A stretch of DNA of 12,762 bases from Candidatus Aenigmatarchaeota archaeon (GTDB lineage: Archaea; Aenigmatarchaeota; Aenigmatarchaeia; QMZS01): contig QMZS01000018.1 in the NCBI GenBank assembly GCA_003663295.1, positions 1 through 12,762 on the forward strand, written 5' to 3'. The notes beneath the pieces were generated by a model. That model saw only the letters and a program-made list of their open reading frames with translations. It made no database searches and had not been told where the DNA came from. This document shows positions 1 through 7,080 of this stretch, in pieces. Each line of letters begins with the position of its first letter. Within the stretch, counting starts at the first letter, position 1. Made by a program: the position numbers and the translations under genes.

Positions 1-231
1 CACAACTTTTTTCTTAGTAACCTTTTTTTTAACAATTTTTTTCTTTACAGATTTCTTCTTAACCACTTTTGGTTTTGCACTGTTGAACATTTTTGTTAGT
101 TCAGCAAGTGAAAGGTTTCCCGCAATTTTTGTTTTGTTCCAGTTCAACGGCACTTTTTTTATTTTCTTTTTTACCGCAGTTACTAACTTAGCTCTTGTCA
201 ACGCTTCAATCATTTTAGTTTTACTAACCAT
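1..231 (-). CDS. Lysine-rich small basic protein, 3' end outside window
   Basis: An open frame of 77 codons starts with ATG at 231 and runs leftwards without a stop to the window edge, so the C-terminus is missing. The first ~50 residues look like a small folded basic segment (MVSKTKMIEALTRAKL, then LNWNKTKIAGNLSLAELTKM). After that comes a run of K-K-K-x-V type repeats (residues ~54-77), a tail typical of proteins that bind nucleic acid through charge. I do not recognise the family; a chromatin-like or RNA-binding role is inference from composition only. A TATA-like element centred about 25 bases upstream of the ATG fits a leaderless transcript and supports this start. The tail is repetitive at DNA level (A/G-rich on the coding strand), so its length may vary between strains. 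Confidence 0.7.
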   Translation of the reverse strand, partial: MVSKTKMIEALTRAKLVTAVKKKIKKVPLNWNKTKIAGNLSLAELTKMFNSAKPKVVKKKSVKKKIVKKKVTKKKVV

Positions 232-250
232 AAACTAATTAAACTTTGTA

Positions 251-260
251 GTATATATAG
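251..260 (-). promoter_or_regulatory. TATA box for the lysine-rich protein gene
   Basis: On the minus strand this reads ctatatatac, centred about 25 bases before the ATG at 231. That is the usual archaeal TATA-to-start-site distance, so transcription should begin at or next to the start codon (leaderless mRNA). Confidence 0.55.
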
Positions 261-283
261 GTTTTTTTATCAACTTTCATTAT

Positions 284-354
284 CGATTGATTAACAAAAG
301 CGTTGATTACAAAAATATTTTTGTTCAACGGGTTGGAATAAATTCAATCAATCG
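284..354. repeat. Nested inverted repeat (long imperfect hairpin)
   Basis: The outer arms are cgattgatt (284-292) and aatcaatcg (346-354), a perfect 9-base match. Inside lies a second hairpin at 301-330: cgttga pairs with tcaacg, and between them sits the perfect 16-base palindrome acaaaaatatttttgt (309-324), with a two-base TT bulge on the left arm. The structure lies upstream of the TATA box of the lysine-rich protein gene. It could be a binding site for a dimeric regulator, a terminator-like fold or the remnant of a small mobile repeat; the sequence does not decide between these. Confidence 0.55.
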
Positions 355-423
355 TTGTATAGACTCTCCAGGCTTCAATCCATGACCACCAATCTACCAA
401 CCAAACTTTAATTGGGTTGGAAT
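330..423. repeat. Direct repeat gggttggaat with a complementary ccaacc block between copies
   Basis: The 10-mer gggttggaat occurs at 330-339 and 414-423. Between them, ccaacc (397-402) can pair with either ggttgg copy (331-336 or 415-420), giving two mutually exclusive stems on either strand. The block is richer in G+C than its surroundings, a common sign of structured RNA in A+T-rich archaea. I found no tRNA cloverleaf and no box C/D motifs in it. Confidence 0.4.
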
Positions 424-651
424 GTTGGATTGGAAATAATCAATATTTTGATTTAGGAAATTATCAACTCATTTATATGGATTATTTTTATTTTCTAAAT
501 ATTGCATTGTTACGGATTGGGAATTTAAGCTTAGATTATATTTCATGTAGATTTCAAAAGACAAAATTATTTTATTCCAATTCGTATATTTTTAATTCCA
601 GTTTTTATAGAGTGTTATCTAAATCAAGAGTATTTAATCTCAGAGTATTCC

Positions 652-661
652 TTTATATATA
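652..661 (+). promoter_or_regulatory. TATA-like element before the three-helix membrane protein
   Basis: The string tttatatata ends 12 bases before the ATG at 674. That is closer than the usual ~25 bases between TATA centre and transcript start, so either it is not the functional box or the mRNA starts inside the annotated frame and translation begins at the next ATG (731). Confidence 0.3.
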
Positions 662-673
662 AAGTGAATAATT

Positions 674-1336
674 ATGGCTATTCAGGATATTGTTTGCAGT
701 TTGTTTAAATTAGGTGCAAGTTGTTCAGGTATGCCTTTAGATACTTTATTGGTTGAATTTTTGCTTATTCCCAGCGTTGTTATGATTATATTTTTATATG
801 TTTCTGTGAATATGTTTCTTCGCGGCGAACACCCAAAAATAAAACCTTTGCTTGCAATCACTTTTTATATAACAATTATATATAGCGGGTTTTATGGAAC
901 TTTCGCAATGTTTATATCTTCATTTTTGCCTTTGTTTATTGCAGGCACTTTTATATTGTTTGTTGCCACTAGATTTATATCTCCTTCACAAATGAAAAAT
1001 TTGGGTGGTGTTGCATCAAAAGCCGGTGAATTTATATATGACAGGTCTACAATAAAAGACAGAATCATGTCAAAATATTCAGAATTAGTGGATTTAGATA
1101 AAAAGATGACTAAATTATTTGATTTTAAAACTGAAGACGCAGATGATTTTTCTAAAGAAGGAAAAGTCATTCTTATGTTAAGACATGAAGTGAGGATGGA
1201 ATTGGAAAATCTAATACACTCATATTTTAGAGCGTTCGGAAATAAAAAGGATACTGACATAATGAGAGTGAAAGATTATTTACACCAAACCGACACTCTG
1301 AACAATATTGATAATAAAATAAATAAAAAGAAATAA
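674..1336 (+). CDS. Membrane protein with three predicted helices and a cytosolic charged tail
   Basis: The 220-residue product has three hydrophobic segments: about residues 25-48 (LLVEFLLIPSVVMIIFLYV), 59-80 and 82-103. A polar, charged half (about 105-220) follows, ending in a lysine-rich tail. There is no cleavable signal peptide. Residues 120-200 look helical and include acidic and basic runs, as in a cytosolic domain that could contact a partner. I do not recognise the family, so no function is assigned. The start is uncertain: ATG at 674 gives a 19-residue N-terminus with two cysteines before the first helix, whereas ATG at 731 would begin just before that helix. The TATA-like element sits very near 674, which slightly favours 731. 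The next gene converges on it, with 8 bases between the stops. Confidence 0.75.
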   Translation: MAIQDIVCSLFKLGASCSGMPLDTLLVEFLLIPSVVMIIFLYVSVNMFLRGEHPKIKPLLAITFYITIIYSGFYGTFAMFISSFLPLFIAGTFILFVATRFISPSQMKNLGGVASKAGEFIYDRSTIKDRIMSKYSELVDLDKKMTKLFDFKTEDADDFSKEGKVILMLRHEVRMELENLIHSYFRAFGNKKDTDIMRVKDYLHQTDTLNNIDNKINKKK

Positions 1337-1344
1337 AGATTTAT

Positions 1345-2574
1345 TTAATCATTTAGCCAATCCTCTATTTTTTTATAAGTAGCTTGTGTATAATTATCAT
1401 CAGGAATATCCGGAACTATTGGCAAGTCTTCTCTTAGCTTTTCATATATATTTACCCAAAGGTCTGATACAAAATCAGTAGTATAAATTTTATCAATAAT
1501 TTTTCTTGCTATTTTAGCTCTTTCTTTTTCTTGTTCATAATTGTTGATTACATGGCTTATTCCTTTTTCAATTGATCCCACCTTTCTTGGTTGCACCCCA
1601 ATACCAAATCCAGGTTCTATATATATTTGATAGGTCCCGCCTTTAGCAGAAGTTATTAATGGGGTTTCCATTGCAAGCGCTTCCAAAGCGCTTAAACCAA
1701 AAGTTTCATAGGTTCCATCAGAAGGCAGAACAAAAACATCAGCGGATTTATAGATGGCAGCCAGATTTTTTTCATCGCTTTCAGGTATTTTTCCATTTAA
1801 TATTAATTTATCTCTGTATCCTTTTTCCTCAAAAATATTTTCCAATCGTATTCTATCTTCTTCGTTAAAGGTTATCCCGGCGTGCATTAATTTTACATTA
1901 TCGCCTTTTTCTAATAATCTGGTAACAGCCTCACCCAATTCATAAACTCCTTTATCTTCTTGCAACCTTCCTGTGATTAGTATTAATTCTTCTCCATTTG
2001 GAGCATATTTTTTTCTGATTTCTTCAGATAATTCATTTACTTTTGGATCATAAGTATATTTTGTGAAGTTTGTGGAATTTGGAACAGCCAATGTTTTTTT
2101 AGTGTATTTCTTATTTTTTTCAGTAATTTTATCAGCAGCATAGGCCGAAGGGGCTGTAATCAAGTCCACTTCGTCAAACATCTCTTCGTCTAAAGGATTG
2201 GATAAAGAGTCCATTCCATGCATTGTGTAAACAATAGGGATATTTTGTTTGTGGAATTCTTTATTAATTTCATTTAATTTTTCTCCTCTGGTGTGAGAAT
2301 GGATTATCTCATATTTTCCAGAATTTAAATAGTTGTTAAGGTCTTCGAAATTCCCAAAGGTTTCATCAACTGTTTTATCTTTTGTTATATCAGAACCGGT
2401 GTACCCACACCAGTCCCATGGAGCCTCATCAGTATATAAATTTAAACCCCCAATTAATCTTATACTTTCAATTTCATCTTTGTATCTCAATCCTCCAACC
2501 AATTGCAATGGAACTGTATCGCATCCACTAGCAATATTAAGTCCTTCTGCAAATTTTTGCTTAAGTATTCTCAT
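1345..2574 (-). CDS. GT4-family (GT-B fold) glycosyltransferase
   Basis: The 409-residue protein is a retaining, nucleotide-sugar-dependent glycosyltransferase of the large GT4 group. Visible marks are the N-terminal lobe segments IIHSHTRGEK and VYTMHGMDSL, then LITAPSAYAADKI and a VPNSTNF linker before the second lobe. The donor-binding lobe opens with LITGRLQEDKGV (around residue 200). The E-x7-E motif lies in YETFGLSALEALAM (Glu ~289 and ~297) and is followed by GGTYQIYIEPGFGIGV. In this family these residues hold the sugar nucleotide. The N-terminus lacks the usual glycine-rich G-G-x-x-x-H opening, so the acceptor side is unusual. No membrane segment is seen, so it probably acts at the inner membrane face or in the cytosol. 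It starts 5 bases after the upstream gene's stop, which suggests co-transcription. Sugar and acceptor cannot be told from sequence. Confidence 0.88.
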   Translation of the reverse strand: MRILKQKFAEGLNIASGCDTVPLQLVGGLRYKDEIESIRLIGGLNLYTDEAPWDWCGYTGSDITKDKTVDETFGNFEDLNNYLNSGKYEIIHSHTRGEKLNEINKEFHKQNIPIVYTMHGMDSLSNPLDEEMFDEVDLITAPSAYAADKITEKNKKYTKKTLAVPNSTNFTKYTYDPKVNELSEEIRKKYAPNGEELILITGRLQEDKGVYELGEAVTRLLEKGDNVKLMHAGITFNEEDRIRLENIFEEKGYRDKLILNGKIPESDEKNLAAIYKSADVFVLPSDGTYETFGLSALEALAMETPLITSAKGGTYQIYIEPGFGIGVQPRKVGSIEKGISHVINNYEQEKERAKIARKIIDKIYTTDFVSDLWVNIYEKLREDLPIVPDIPDDNYTQATYKKIEDWLND

Positions 2575-2579
2575 AATAA

Positions 2580-3248
2580 TTAATTATAGTCTGTTGTATT
2601 TTTTTTAGTTTTTGTATATCTGCAAATTTGGTCATATAAATCTTCGATTAAGTTATAATCAGGAAGTTCTGTCACAATTATTCCATCTTTATTATAATCT
2701 GCGGAAGTGTAAGGACTTGGTTTTGATGTTGAACCATAAGGTTTGTATGGAATAGGGTGGATTTCAGGTTCTTCTTCAGTGACCTTTTTAGACCCAGGAG
2801 GCTTATAGTTCGGACTAAGAAGCAGACCAGTAATTAAAGAAGATAACAGTCTATCCGCAGTATTGTAATTTCTTTCGAGTCCGGTAAGTTTTCCAAGACC
2901 ACCCCATAAATCAGCATCCTTTGTAAGTTCGTTAAGATAGGTTCCAAAATAAGCAAGAGGAACACCAAAAGTATATTGAGCTCCTTCGAAAGGAGTTGTA
3001 GTATTATCAAGTTCTCCGAGAATTGTATGTCTTTCTATTTTGGTTTCTCCAGTTCTCGAGTCAGTTGTTTTAGTTGCATCCCCTCCAAATAAAGCATCCA
3101 AAAATGGTTGATGATCAACTCCAATATCCCTTATAGATTTTAATTCAGAAGCACTAATTCTTGTGAAACCCGTATCACCAGGAAGAAGTCCCAGTGTTCC
3201 TATAGTCTTTGCCAATCTATCTTCGCTCCCAGTTATTTCACCTGCCAT
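2580..3248 (-). CDS. Unknown soluble protein with one EF-hand-like loop
   Basis: A 222-residue protein of unknown family with no signal peptide or membrane helix. Residues 1-145 are mixed and glycine-rich. Residues ~148-180 form a proline- and lysine-rich linker (PPGSKK, then HPIPYKPYG). After it comes DYNKDGIIVTEL at about 184-195. This resembles a calcium-binding EF-hand or dockerin loop (Asp, Asn, Asp and Gly at positions 1, 3, 5, 6 and Ile at 8), but the acidic residue normally at position 12 is leucine, with Glu one place earlier. A single loop is weak evidence for metal binding. The start is well supported: minus-strand ggtgat lies five bases before the ATG and a TATA box lies further upstream. 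It is first in a two-gene unit with the glycosyltransferase, so a role in surface glycan or glycoprotein work is possible. Confidence 0.75.
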   Translation of the reverse strand: MAGEITGSEDRLAKTIGTLGLLPGDTGFTRISASELKSIRDIGVDHQPFLDALFGGDATKTTDSRTGETKIERHTILGELDNTTTPFEGAQYTFGVPLAYFGTYLNELTKDADLWGGLGKLTGLERNYNTADRLLSSLITGLLLSPNYKPPGSKKVTEEEPEIHPIPYKPYGSTSKPSPYTSADYNKDGIIVTELPDYNLIEDLYDQICRYTKTKKNTTDYN

Positions 3249-3253
3249 ATTTA

Positions 3254-3291
3254 ATCACCACTAATATATAATAACTTTTAGGTATATATAG
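3254..3291 (-). promoter_or_regulatory. TATA box and GGTGAT ribosome-binding site of the two-gene unit
   Basis: On the minus strand ctatatata (3283-3291) is followed by ggtgat (3254-3259), five bases before the ATG at 3248. The TATA centre predicts a start near 3261, giving a very short leader that just contains the ribosome-binding site. This is the clearest Shine-Dalgarno sequence I found in the window. Confidence 0.6.
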
Positions 3292-3490
3292 TTTTCGGTG
3301 GTGGAATATATATCTTCTATCATATAATAAGGGTTTTATTGCAGTTATTTGGCGTGTATTGGTGGATTTACAAGATTTAGATTAAAATTGAATTTTTATC
3401 AGATCTTAGCGTAAGGAATCTCAATTCTATGAGAATAATTGCAATCATAACAGTCTTGATGGATATGTTTATAATATTTATCATACCAAT

Positions 3491-3682
3491 TTATGTTGAT
3501 TTATATCTCAAAAACAATTGCCCATAGTGATAATTCAAACACCTCATACAAACCGATTTATACCCTTTATCTAAATCCTTTTTCCTTCTGGTTTCATATA
3601 TAAACAGGTCATTTTCCCCGCACTTCGGACAAGGATAATATTTAGTTATATATAAATACAATTTGGCAACTAAATCTTCCAA
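3491..3682 (-). CDS. Small zinc-ribbon protein
   Basis: A 63-residue protein with two C-x-x-C knuckles, CPKC at residues 18-21 and CMRC at about 45-48, spaced as in a zinc ribbon. It is basic (RRKK, KGYKS) and has no membrane segment. Zinc ribbons of this size in archaea often bind nucleic acid or are parts of larger complexes; no specific family is recognised. The start is a TTG at 3682, because an in-frame stop lies a few codons upstream and no ATG is available in this frame. The TTG start and the lack of a ribosome-binding site leave room for it to be the remnant of a longer gene. It is divergent from the 36-residue protein gene, with an A+T-rich, TATA-like stretch (about 3707-3720) between them. 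Confidence 0.55.
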   Translation of the reverse strand: MEDLVAKLYLYITKYYPCPKCGENDLFIYETRRKKDLDKGYKSVCMRCLNYHYGQLFLRYKST

Positions 3683-3744
3683 AGAATGGAATTTTTTTAA
3701 TCAATCCTTTATAATATAAGAATTATTTTCTTTTAGGGTAAAGA

Positions 3745-3766
3745 CCTTTTCTTTTAAAGAAAAGGG
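3745..3766. other. Near-perfect palindrome just before the 36-residue protein gene
   Basis: The arms ccttttcttt and aaagaaaagg meet around a single T and are followed by gggtttt and then ATG at 3771. In RNA it would be a hairpin ending a few bases before the start codon, able to mask the start or act as an operator in DNA. No further evidence of function is visible. Confidence 0.4.
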
Positions 3767-3770
3767 TTTT

Positions 3771-3881
3771 ATGGACGAAAAACTTGAGATTCTGAGAAAG
3801 ACCGCAAAATTCCTTAAAGTAACACCAGAGCAGTTGCCAAATACTTTAAGAAGATTCAAAAAAGAAATTGAAAAAGATTAA
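3771..3881 (+). CDS. Possible 36-residue small protein
   Basis: ATG at 3771 opens a 36-codon frame ending in TAA at 3879-3881. The product starts MDEKLEILRKTAKFLKVTPE and continues with a second charged helix rich in Arg and Lys, ending in EIEKD. It reads as two amphipathic helices with a proline-containing turn, a normal small-protein composition unlike the Phe/Tyr/Asn-rich random frames nearby. Its last four bases overlap the end of the convergent Pus10 gene. A TATA-like stretch (tttataatataag, about 3708-3720) and the palindrome precede it. No family is recognised, and at this length chance cannot be excluded. Confidence 0.5.
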   Translation: MDEKLEILRKTAKFLKVTPEQLPNTLRRFKKEIEKD

Positions 3882-5014
3882 TTATACATCTCATGATCTT
3901 TCATAACCCGGTATTTTTTCAGAACAATTTCTTTCACTTTAAATTCCCTTCCAATCAATTTAGTTAAATTAGGTTTGCTTTTCCCGTCAAGGAATGAATT
4001 AACCGAGAACCCAACTGTACTCTCAACATTAATTGTAAATTTCTTCCCATCAACTTTCACATTCATTCTTCGGATATAAGGGTTTCTGGTTTTCTGTTTC
4101 AGAAACTGAAGAACTCTCCTATTTTTTAAGTCCACCAGTTTTTTCTTCACTTCTTTAATTTCATCTTCCTTAAATTTCTTCCTGAATTCAATTGTGATCC
4201 TGTAGGATGCGGTTATCTTTTCATTTTTAAGTTTATCAATATCTTCCCTGTTAGAAGAACTTAATTTGGAAACAGATACAAATTTTAATTTATTGATTTC
4301 ACCCCGCATTTTTGTCAACGCAAGTTTTCTTATCTTCGGATTCTTAAGCATTATTACAAAAGGTCTGTAGCAATTTGTTACAACATTTTGCTCAAGCCGT
4401 CCAATTGAATAAAAAACCGCTTCGGTTGCTTTGGTGTGTTTAAGCAAAGTGTTTTCAATTGAGAGCTGAACTTTTCTTTTTATAGTTTTTTTCTTGTAAC
4501 TTCCCTGAATATAGAGCGGAGAAATCTGCAGATTTATTTTATTATTCTCAATATCAATGACTGCCATAATGTCCGGGTTTTCAAATCTCATCCTGTGGTT
4601 GATTTCTTTTCTCACGCTAATTCCAAGAGCCCGGTTAAAATCTGATTTTATTGCTTCGCATAAATCCACTCCATTCTCTTCCCAGAAATCCTCTTCTTTT
4701 GAAACCAGTTCCGCGGGAATTTTTGAGCCAATTAAAAAAGTTTCATACTCATATTTCTCAAGTTCTTTTTTAACTTCCTGAACATAGAAGTCTATTTTGG
4801 AAAATATATTGTTGCAGAGGCAGCAGTTCTCATTTTTCTTAAATTCTGTTTTCTCTTCTTTGTAGGTTGAGTTAATAATAGCGTAGTTTCTAAGTATTTT
4901 TCCTTTTTCTCTATTCGGGATTTTCGGGTTCAACTCATGAAATTGTCTCCCAAGACAATCATCGCAAATATCATATTTTTTAAGAATCTCTACAATTCTT
5001 TCCATCAACTCCAT
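3878..5014 (-). CDS. pus10: Pus10-family tRNA pseudouridine synthase homologue with altered active site
   Basis: The 378-residue product has the Pus10 layout: an N-terminal zinc-binding part with CDDC (17-20) and CCLC (64-67), a THUMP-like middle, and a C-terminal synthase domain. Family landmarks are CLGRQF, the IPAELVSKEEDFWE stretch, KSDFNRALG (123-131), NPDI and SPLYIQGSYKK. In archaea Pus10 makes pseudouridine at positions 54 and 55 of the tRNA T-loop. The catalytic segment, normally G-R-E-D-x-D-V-R, reads GRLEQNVV (205-212): the catalytic aspartate is Glu208 and neighbouring conserved residues are also changed. Later motifs (QRTPxRVxHRR, GTYIKEF and GDxGRTxPS in active members) are likewise altered to KQKTRNPYIRR, VGFSVNSF and DGKSKPNLT. 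The reading frame is intact, so this is not simple decay. It may be a non-catalytic tRNA-binding protein or use different chemistry. It is divergent from the DNA ligase gene, 58 bases away. Confidence 0.85.
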   Translation of the reverse strand: MELMERIVEILKKYDICDDCLGRQFHELNPKIPNREKGKILRNYAIINSTYKEEKTEFKKNENCCLCNNIFSKIDFYVQEVKKELEKYEYETFLIGSKIPAELVSKEEDFWEENGVDLCEAIKSDFNRALGISVRKEINHRMRFENPDIMAVIDIENNKINLQISPLYIQGSYKKKTIKRKVQLSIENTLLKHTKATEAVFYSIGRLEQNVVTNCYRPFVIMLKNPKIRKLALTKMRGEINKLKFVSVSKLSSSNREDIDKLKNEKITASYRITIEFRKKFKEDEIKEVKKKLVDLKNRRVLQFLKQKTRNPYIRRMNVKVDGKKFTINVESTVGFSVNSFLDGKSKPNLTKLIGREFKVKEIVLKKYRVMKDHEMYN

Positions 5015-5072
5015 AATTTACATTGAAAAGAATAATTTTCATAAGAACCCTAATTTTTCTAAAAACCTTATT

Positions 5073-6722
5073 ATGGACTATTCAGAACTTGTTGAAATTT
5101 ACGAAAAATTATCCGCAACAACAAAGAAACTTGAGAAGAGAGATATTATTGCGGAGTTTATTAAAAATCTTGATACAAATGAACTTGAAATAGTAATCCC
5201 GCTAATCCAGGGGAAGATTTTCCTTGAAGTTGAGGAACAGGAGCTGGGAATCGCAGATAAGTTAATAATACAGGCGATTATGGGGTTGGGCTTCTCAAAA
5301 ACAGAGGTTATTGATAAATTTAGGGACACTGGGGATTTGGGTCTGGTTGCGGAGAAATTTGCGGAGAAAAAGAGGCAGGCGACTTTGTTCCAGAGAAAAT
5401 TAACAACTGAAAAAGTTCTGGCTTCAATTAGGGAACTCGCAACCCCGGAAGGAAAAAACTCGCAGAATAGAAAACTGAAAATTATTCTTGAGCTTTTAAA
5501 TTTCGCTACCCCGAAAGAAGCCCTGTATATAATAAGAACAATTCTTGAGGATTTGAGACTTGGGGTGGCTGAGGGAATTTTGAGGGATTCAATTGCTCTG
5601 GGTTTTGATGCGGATAAAGAAAAAGTGGAATACGCTTACAACCTTGAAACTGATTTTGGGATTGTGGCAAAAATTGCAAAGGAAAAAGGAAATGCGGGTT
5701 TGGAAGAGGTTAAACTTGAAATAGGAAGACCAATCAAAGTAATGCTTTCTGAAAAAGCCCCTGACTTGGAAAACGCAATCGAGAAAGCAAAGGAACCAGC
5801 AATTGAAATAAAATATGATGGGATGAGGACTCTGGTCCAGAAAGACAAGGATAAAATCTGGCTCTTCACAAGAAGGCTGGAAAATGTAACAAAACAATTT
5901 CCAGATTTGGTTGAGCTTTGCAGGAAAAATATAAAATCAGAAAAAGCAGTTCTTGAGGGAGAGACCCTTGCAATAAAAGATGGAAAACCTGCCCCATTCC
6001 AAGAACTTTCAAAAAGAATTCACAGGAAATATGATATTAAAAAAATCTCCGAAGAAATTCCAATACAGATAAATTTCTTTGACTGCATTCTCGCTGATGG
6101 GGAACAGTTGCTTGAGGAAAGTTTTTCAGAAAGAAGAAAAAAACTGGAAGAAGTTGTAAATCAAATTGAAGGAAAATTCCAGTTGGCGGAGCAGATAAAA
6201 ACAACTGATTTAAAAGAGGCGGAGGAATTTTATAGCAAAGCTCTTGATGCTGGACAAGAAGGCGTGATGGTTAAGAATCTTTCAGCTCCTTACCAGCCCG
6301 GAAAAAGAGTTGGTTATATGTATAAAGTTAAACCTGAAAAGGAAAGTCTTGATTTGGTAATTACCGGGGCTGAATGGGGACAGGGAAGGAGAGCAAACTG
6401 GCTGGCATCTTTTATTCTTTCAGTCAGGGACGAAGCAACTGGGGAACTCTTTGAAATAGGGAGAATGGGAACCGGGCTTACAGATGAGAATTTTAAAGAT
6501 ATGACTGAGAGATTAAAGCCTTTAATTATCAGGGAAAAAGAAAACACCGTTTACCTGAAACCGAAAATGGTTGTTGAAACCGGCTACCAGGAATTGCAGA
6601 GGTCCCCAAATTACAAATCAGGTTTTGCTTTGAGATTTCCAAAATTAATCGGAATCAGAGAAGATAAAAGCGTTGAAGATATAGAAACTGTGCAGAGGAT
6701 TAAAAGGTTGTATAAATTATAA
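5073..6722 (+). CDS. lig: ATP-dependent DNA ligase, archaeal LIG1-like type
   Basis: A full-length 549-residue ligase. It seals nicks in duplex DNA during replication and repair: ATP adenylates an active-site lysine, the AMP moves to the 5' phosphate, and the 3' hydroxyl attacks. Residues 1-~215 are the helical DNA-binding domain. Motif I is EIKYDGMR with the adenylated lysine at residue 247. Motif III is FFDCILADG, motif IV is EGVMVKN, and motif V lies in YMYKVKPEKESLDLVITG. The C-terminal OB domain contains GQGRRANWLASF and ends in SPNYKSGFALRFPKLIGIRED, as archaeal ligases do. All key residues are present. ATG at 5073 fits the family N-terminus (MDYSELVEIYEKL). It is divergent from pus10 and convergent with the next gene, eight bases from its stop. 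Confidence 0.97.
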   Translation: MDYSELVEIYEKLSATTKKLEKRDIIAEFIKNLDTNELEIVIPLIQGKIFLEVEEQELGIADKLIIQAIMGLGFSKTEVIDKFRDTGDLGLVAEKFAEKKRQATLFQRKLTTEKVLASIRELATPEGKNSQNRKLKIILELLNFATPKEALYIIRTILEDLRLGVAEGILRDSIALGFDADKEKVEYAYNLETDFGIVAKIAKEKGNAGLEEVKLEIGRPIKVMLSEKAPDLENAIEKAKEPAIEIKYDGMRTLVQKDKDKIWLFTRRLENVTKQFPDLVELCRKNIKSEKAVLEGETLAIKDGKPAPFQELSKRIHRKYDIKKISEEIPIQINFFDCILADGEQLLEESFSERRKKLEEVVNQIEGKFQLAEQIKTTDLKEAEEFYSKALDAGQEGVMVKNLSAPYQPGKRVGYMYKVKPEKESLDLVITGAEWGQGRRANWLASFILSVRDEATGELFEIGRMGTGLTDENFKDMTERLKPLIIREKENTVYLKPKMVVETGYQELQRSPNYKSGFALRFPKLIGIREDKSVEDIETVQRIKRLYKL

Positions 6723-6730
6723 TTTTTATC

Positions 6731-7011
6731 TTATAAGGATTCAGTTAAAATTCGGATGCTCTTTATATCTTTTGGATAATAATCTTTTGTTCCTTTTGCA
6801 GTGTAATTTCTATCTAAGATATACGCGACTTTAATAAATGGCGGTTCTGTGGAATAAGCATGTTTATATTCAGGTGGTATTTTAACATACATTCTGGCAG
6901 TTCTATTAATTCCCAAAAATAACCGCATCTTGACTCAACCTCATCCTTTTTACTGTTATACGTTATTTCTATAGGTTGCATCTGTTGGAGTTTCATTTCC
7001 TTAATTTCCAT
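6731..7011 (-). pseudogene. Small unknown gene split by a -1 frameshift
   Basis: Two overlapping minus-strand frames, 7011-6814 and 6928-6731, make sense only when joined. Frame one starts at ATG 7011 (MEIKEMKLQQMQPIEITYNS) and reads sensibly through DEVESRCGYF, then turns into unlikely sequence. Frame two becomes protein-like from LGINRTARMYVKIPPEYKH to the stop at 6731. A single -1 step at the T5 run (plus-strand A5 at 6915-6919) joins them into a 93-residue product. Frame two has a stop upstream of this point, so the switch must lie between that stop and the run. Either one T was lost from a six-T run, making this a pseudogene or a sequencing error, or the ribosome slips. The family is not recognised. 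A TATA-like ttttataaa lies just upstream of 7011, and the ligase gene converges on it. Confidence 0.6.
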
Positions 7012-7080
7012 GATTATTAATTTATAAAACCTTGGAAATCTGGTTAGAATAATATTTTTAAACTTCAGGATAATTCATAA

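Larger units (their letters stand above)
232..673. other. Non-coding stretch rich in inverted repeats, between divergent genes
   Basis: This 442-base stretch separates a minus-strand and a plus-strand gene. Its left half holds a nested inverted repeat (284-354) and a set of ggttgg/ccaacc blocks (330-423), described separately. Its right half (about 424-660) is A+T-rich. The only long frame there is an 81-codon one starting with TTG at 417; it has no ribosome-binding site, no recognisable protein motif and a composition dominated by Tyr, Phe, Leu, Ile and Asn, as expected of random A+T-rich DNA. I therefore do not call it a gene. A small RNA inside 330-423 is possible but not shown. Confidence 0.5.

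Noticed and set aside
331..402. Possible tRNA closed by ggttgg/ccaacc
   Set aside because: The ends pair and a TTCAATC string resembles a T-loop, but no T-stem, D-arm or anticodon stem can be formed on either strand.
284..423. CRISPR array or insertion-sequence end
   Set aside because: No regularly spaced repeats and no transposase frame anywhere in the window; only one inverted repeat pair and one direct repeat pair.
417..662. 81-codon plus-strand frame with TTG start
   Set aside because: No ribosome-binding site or motif; Phe/Tyr/Leu/Ile/Asn-rich composition as in random A+T-rich DNA, and its start lies inside the ggttgg repeat block.
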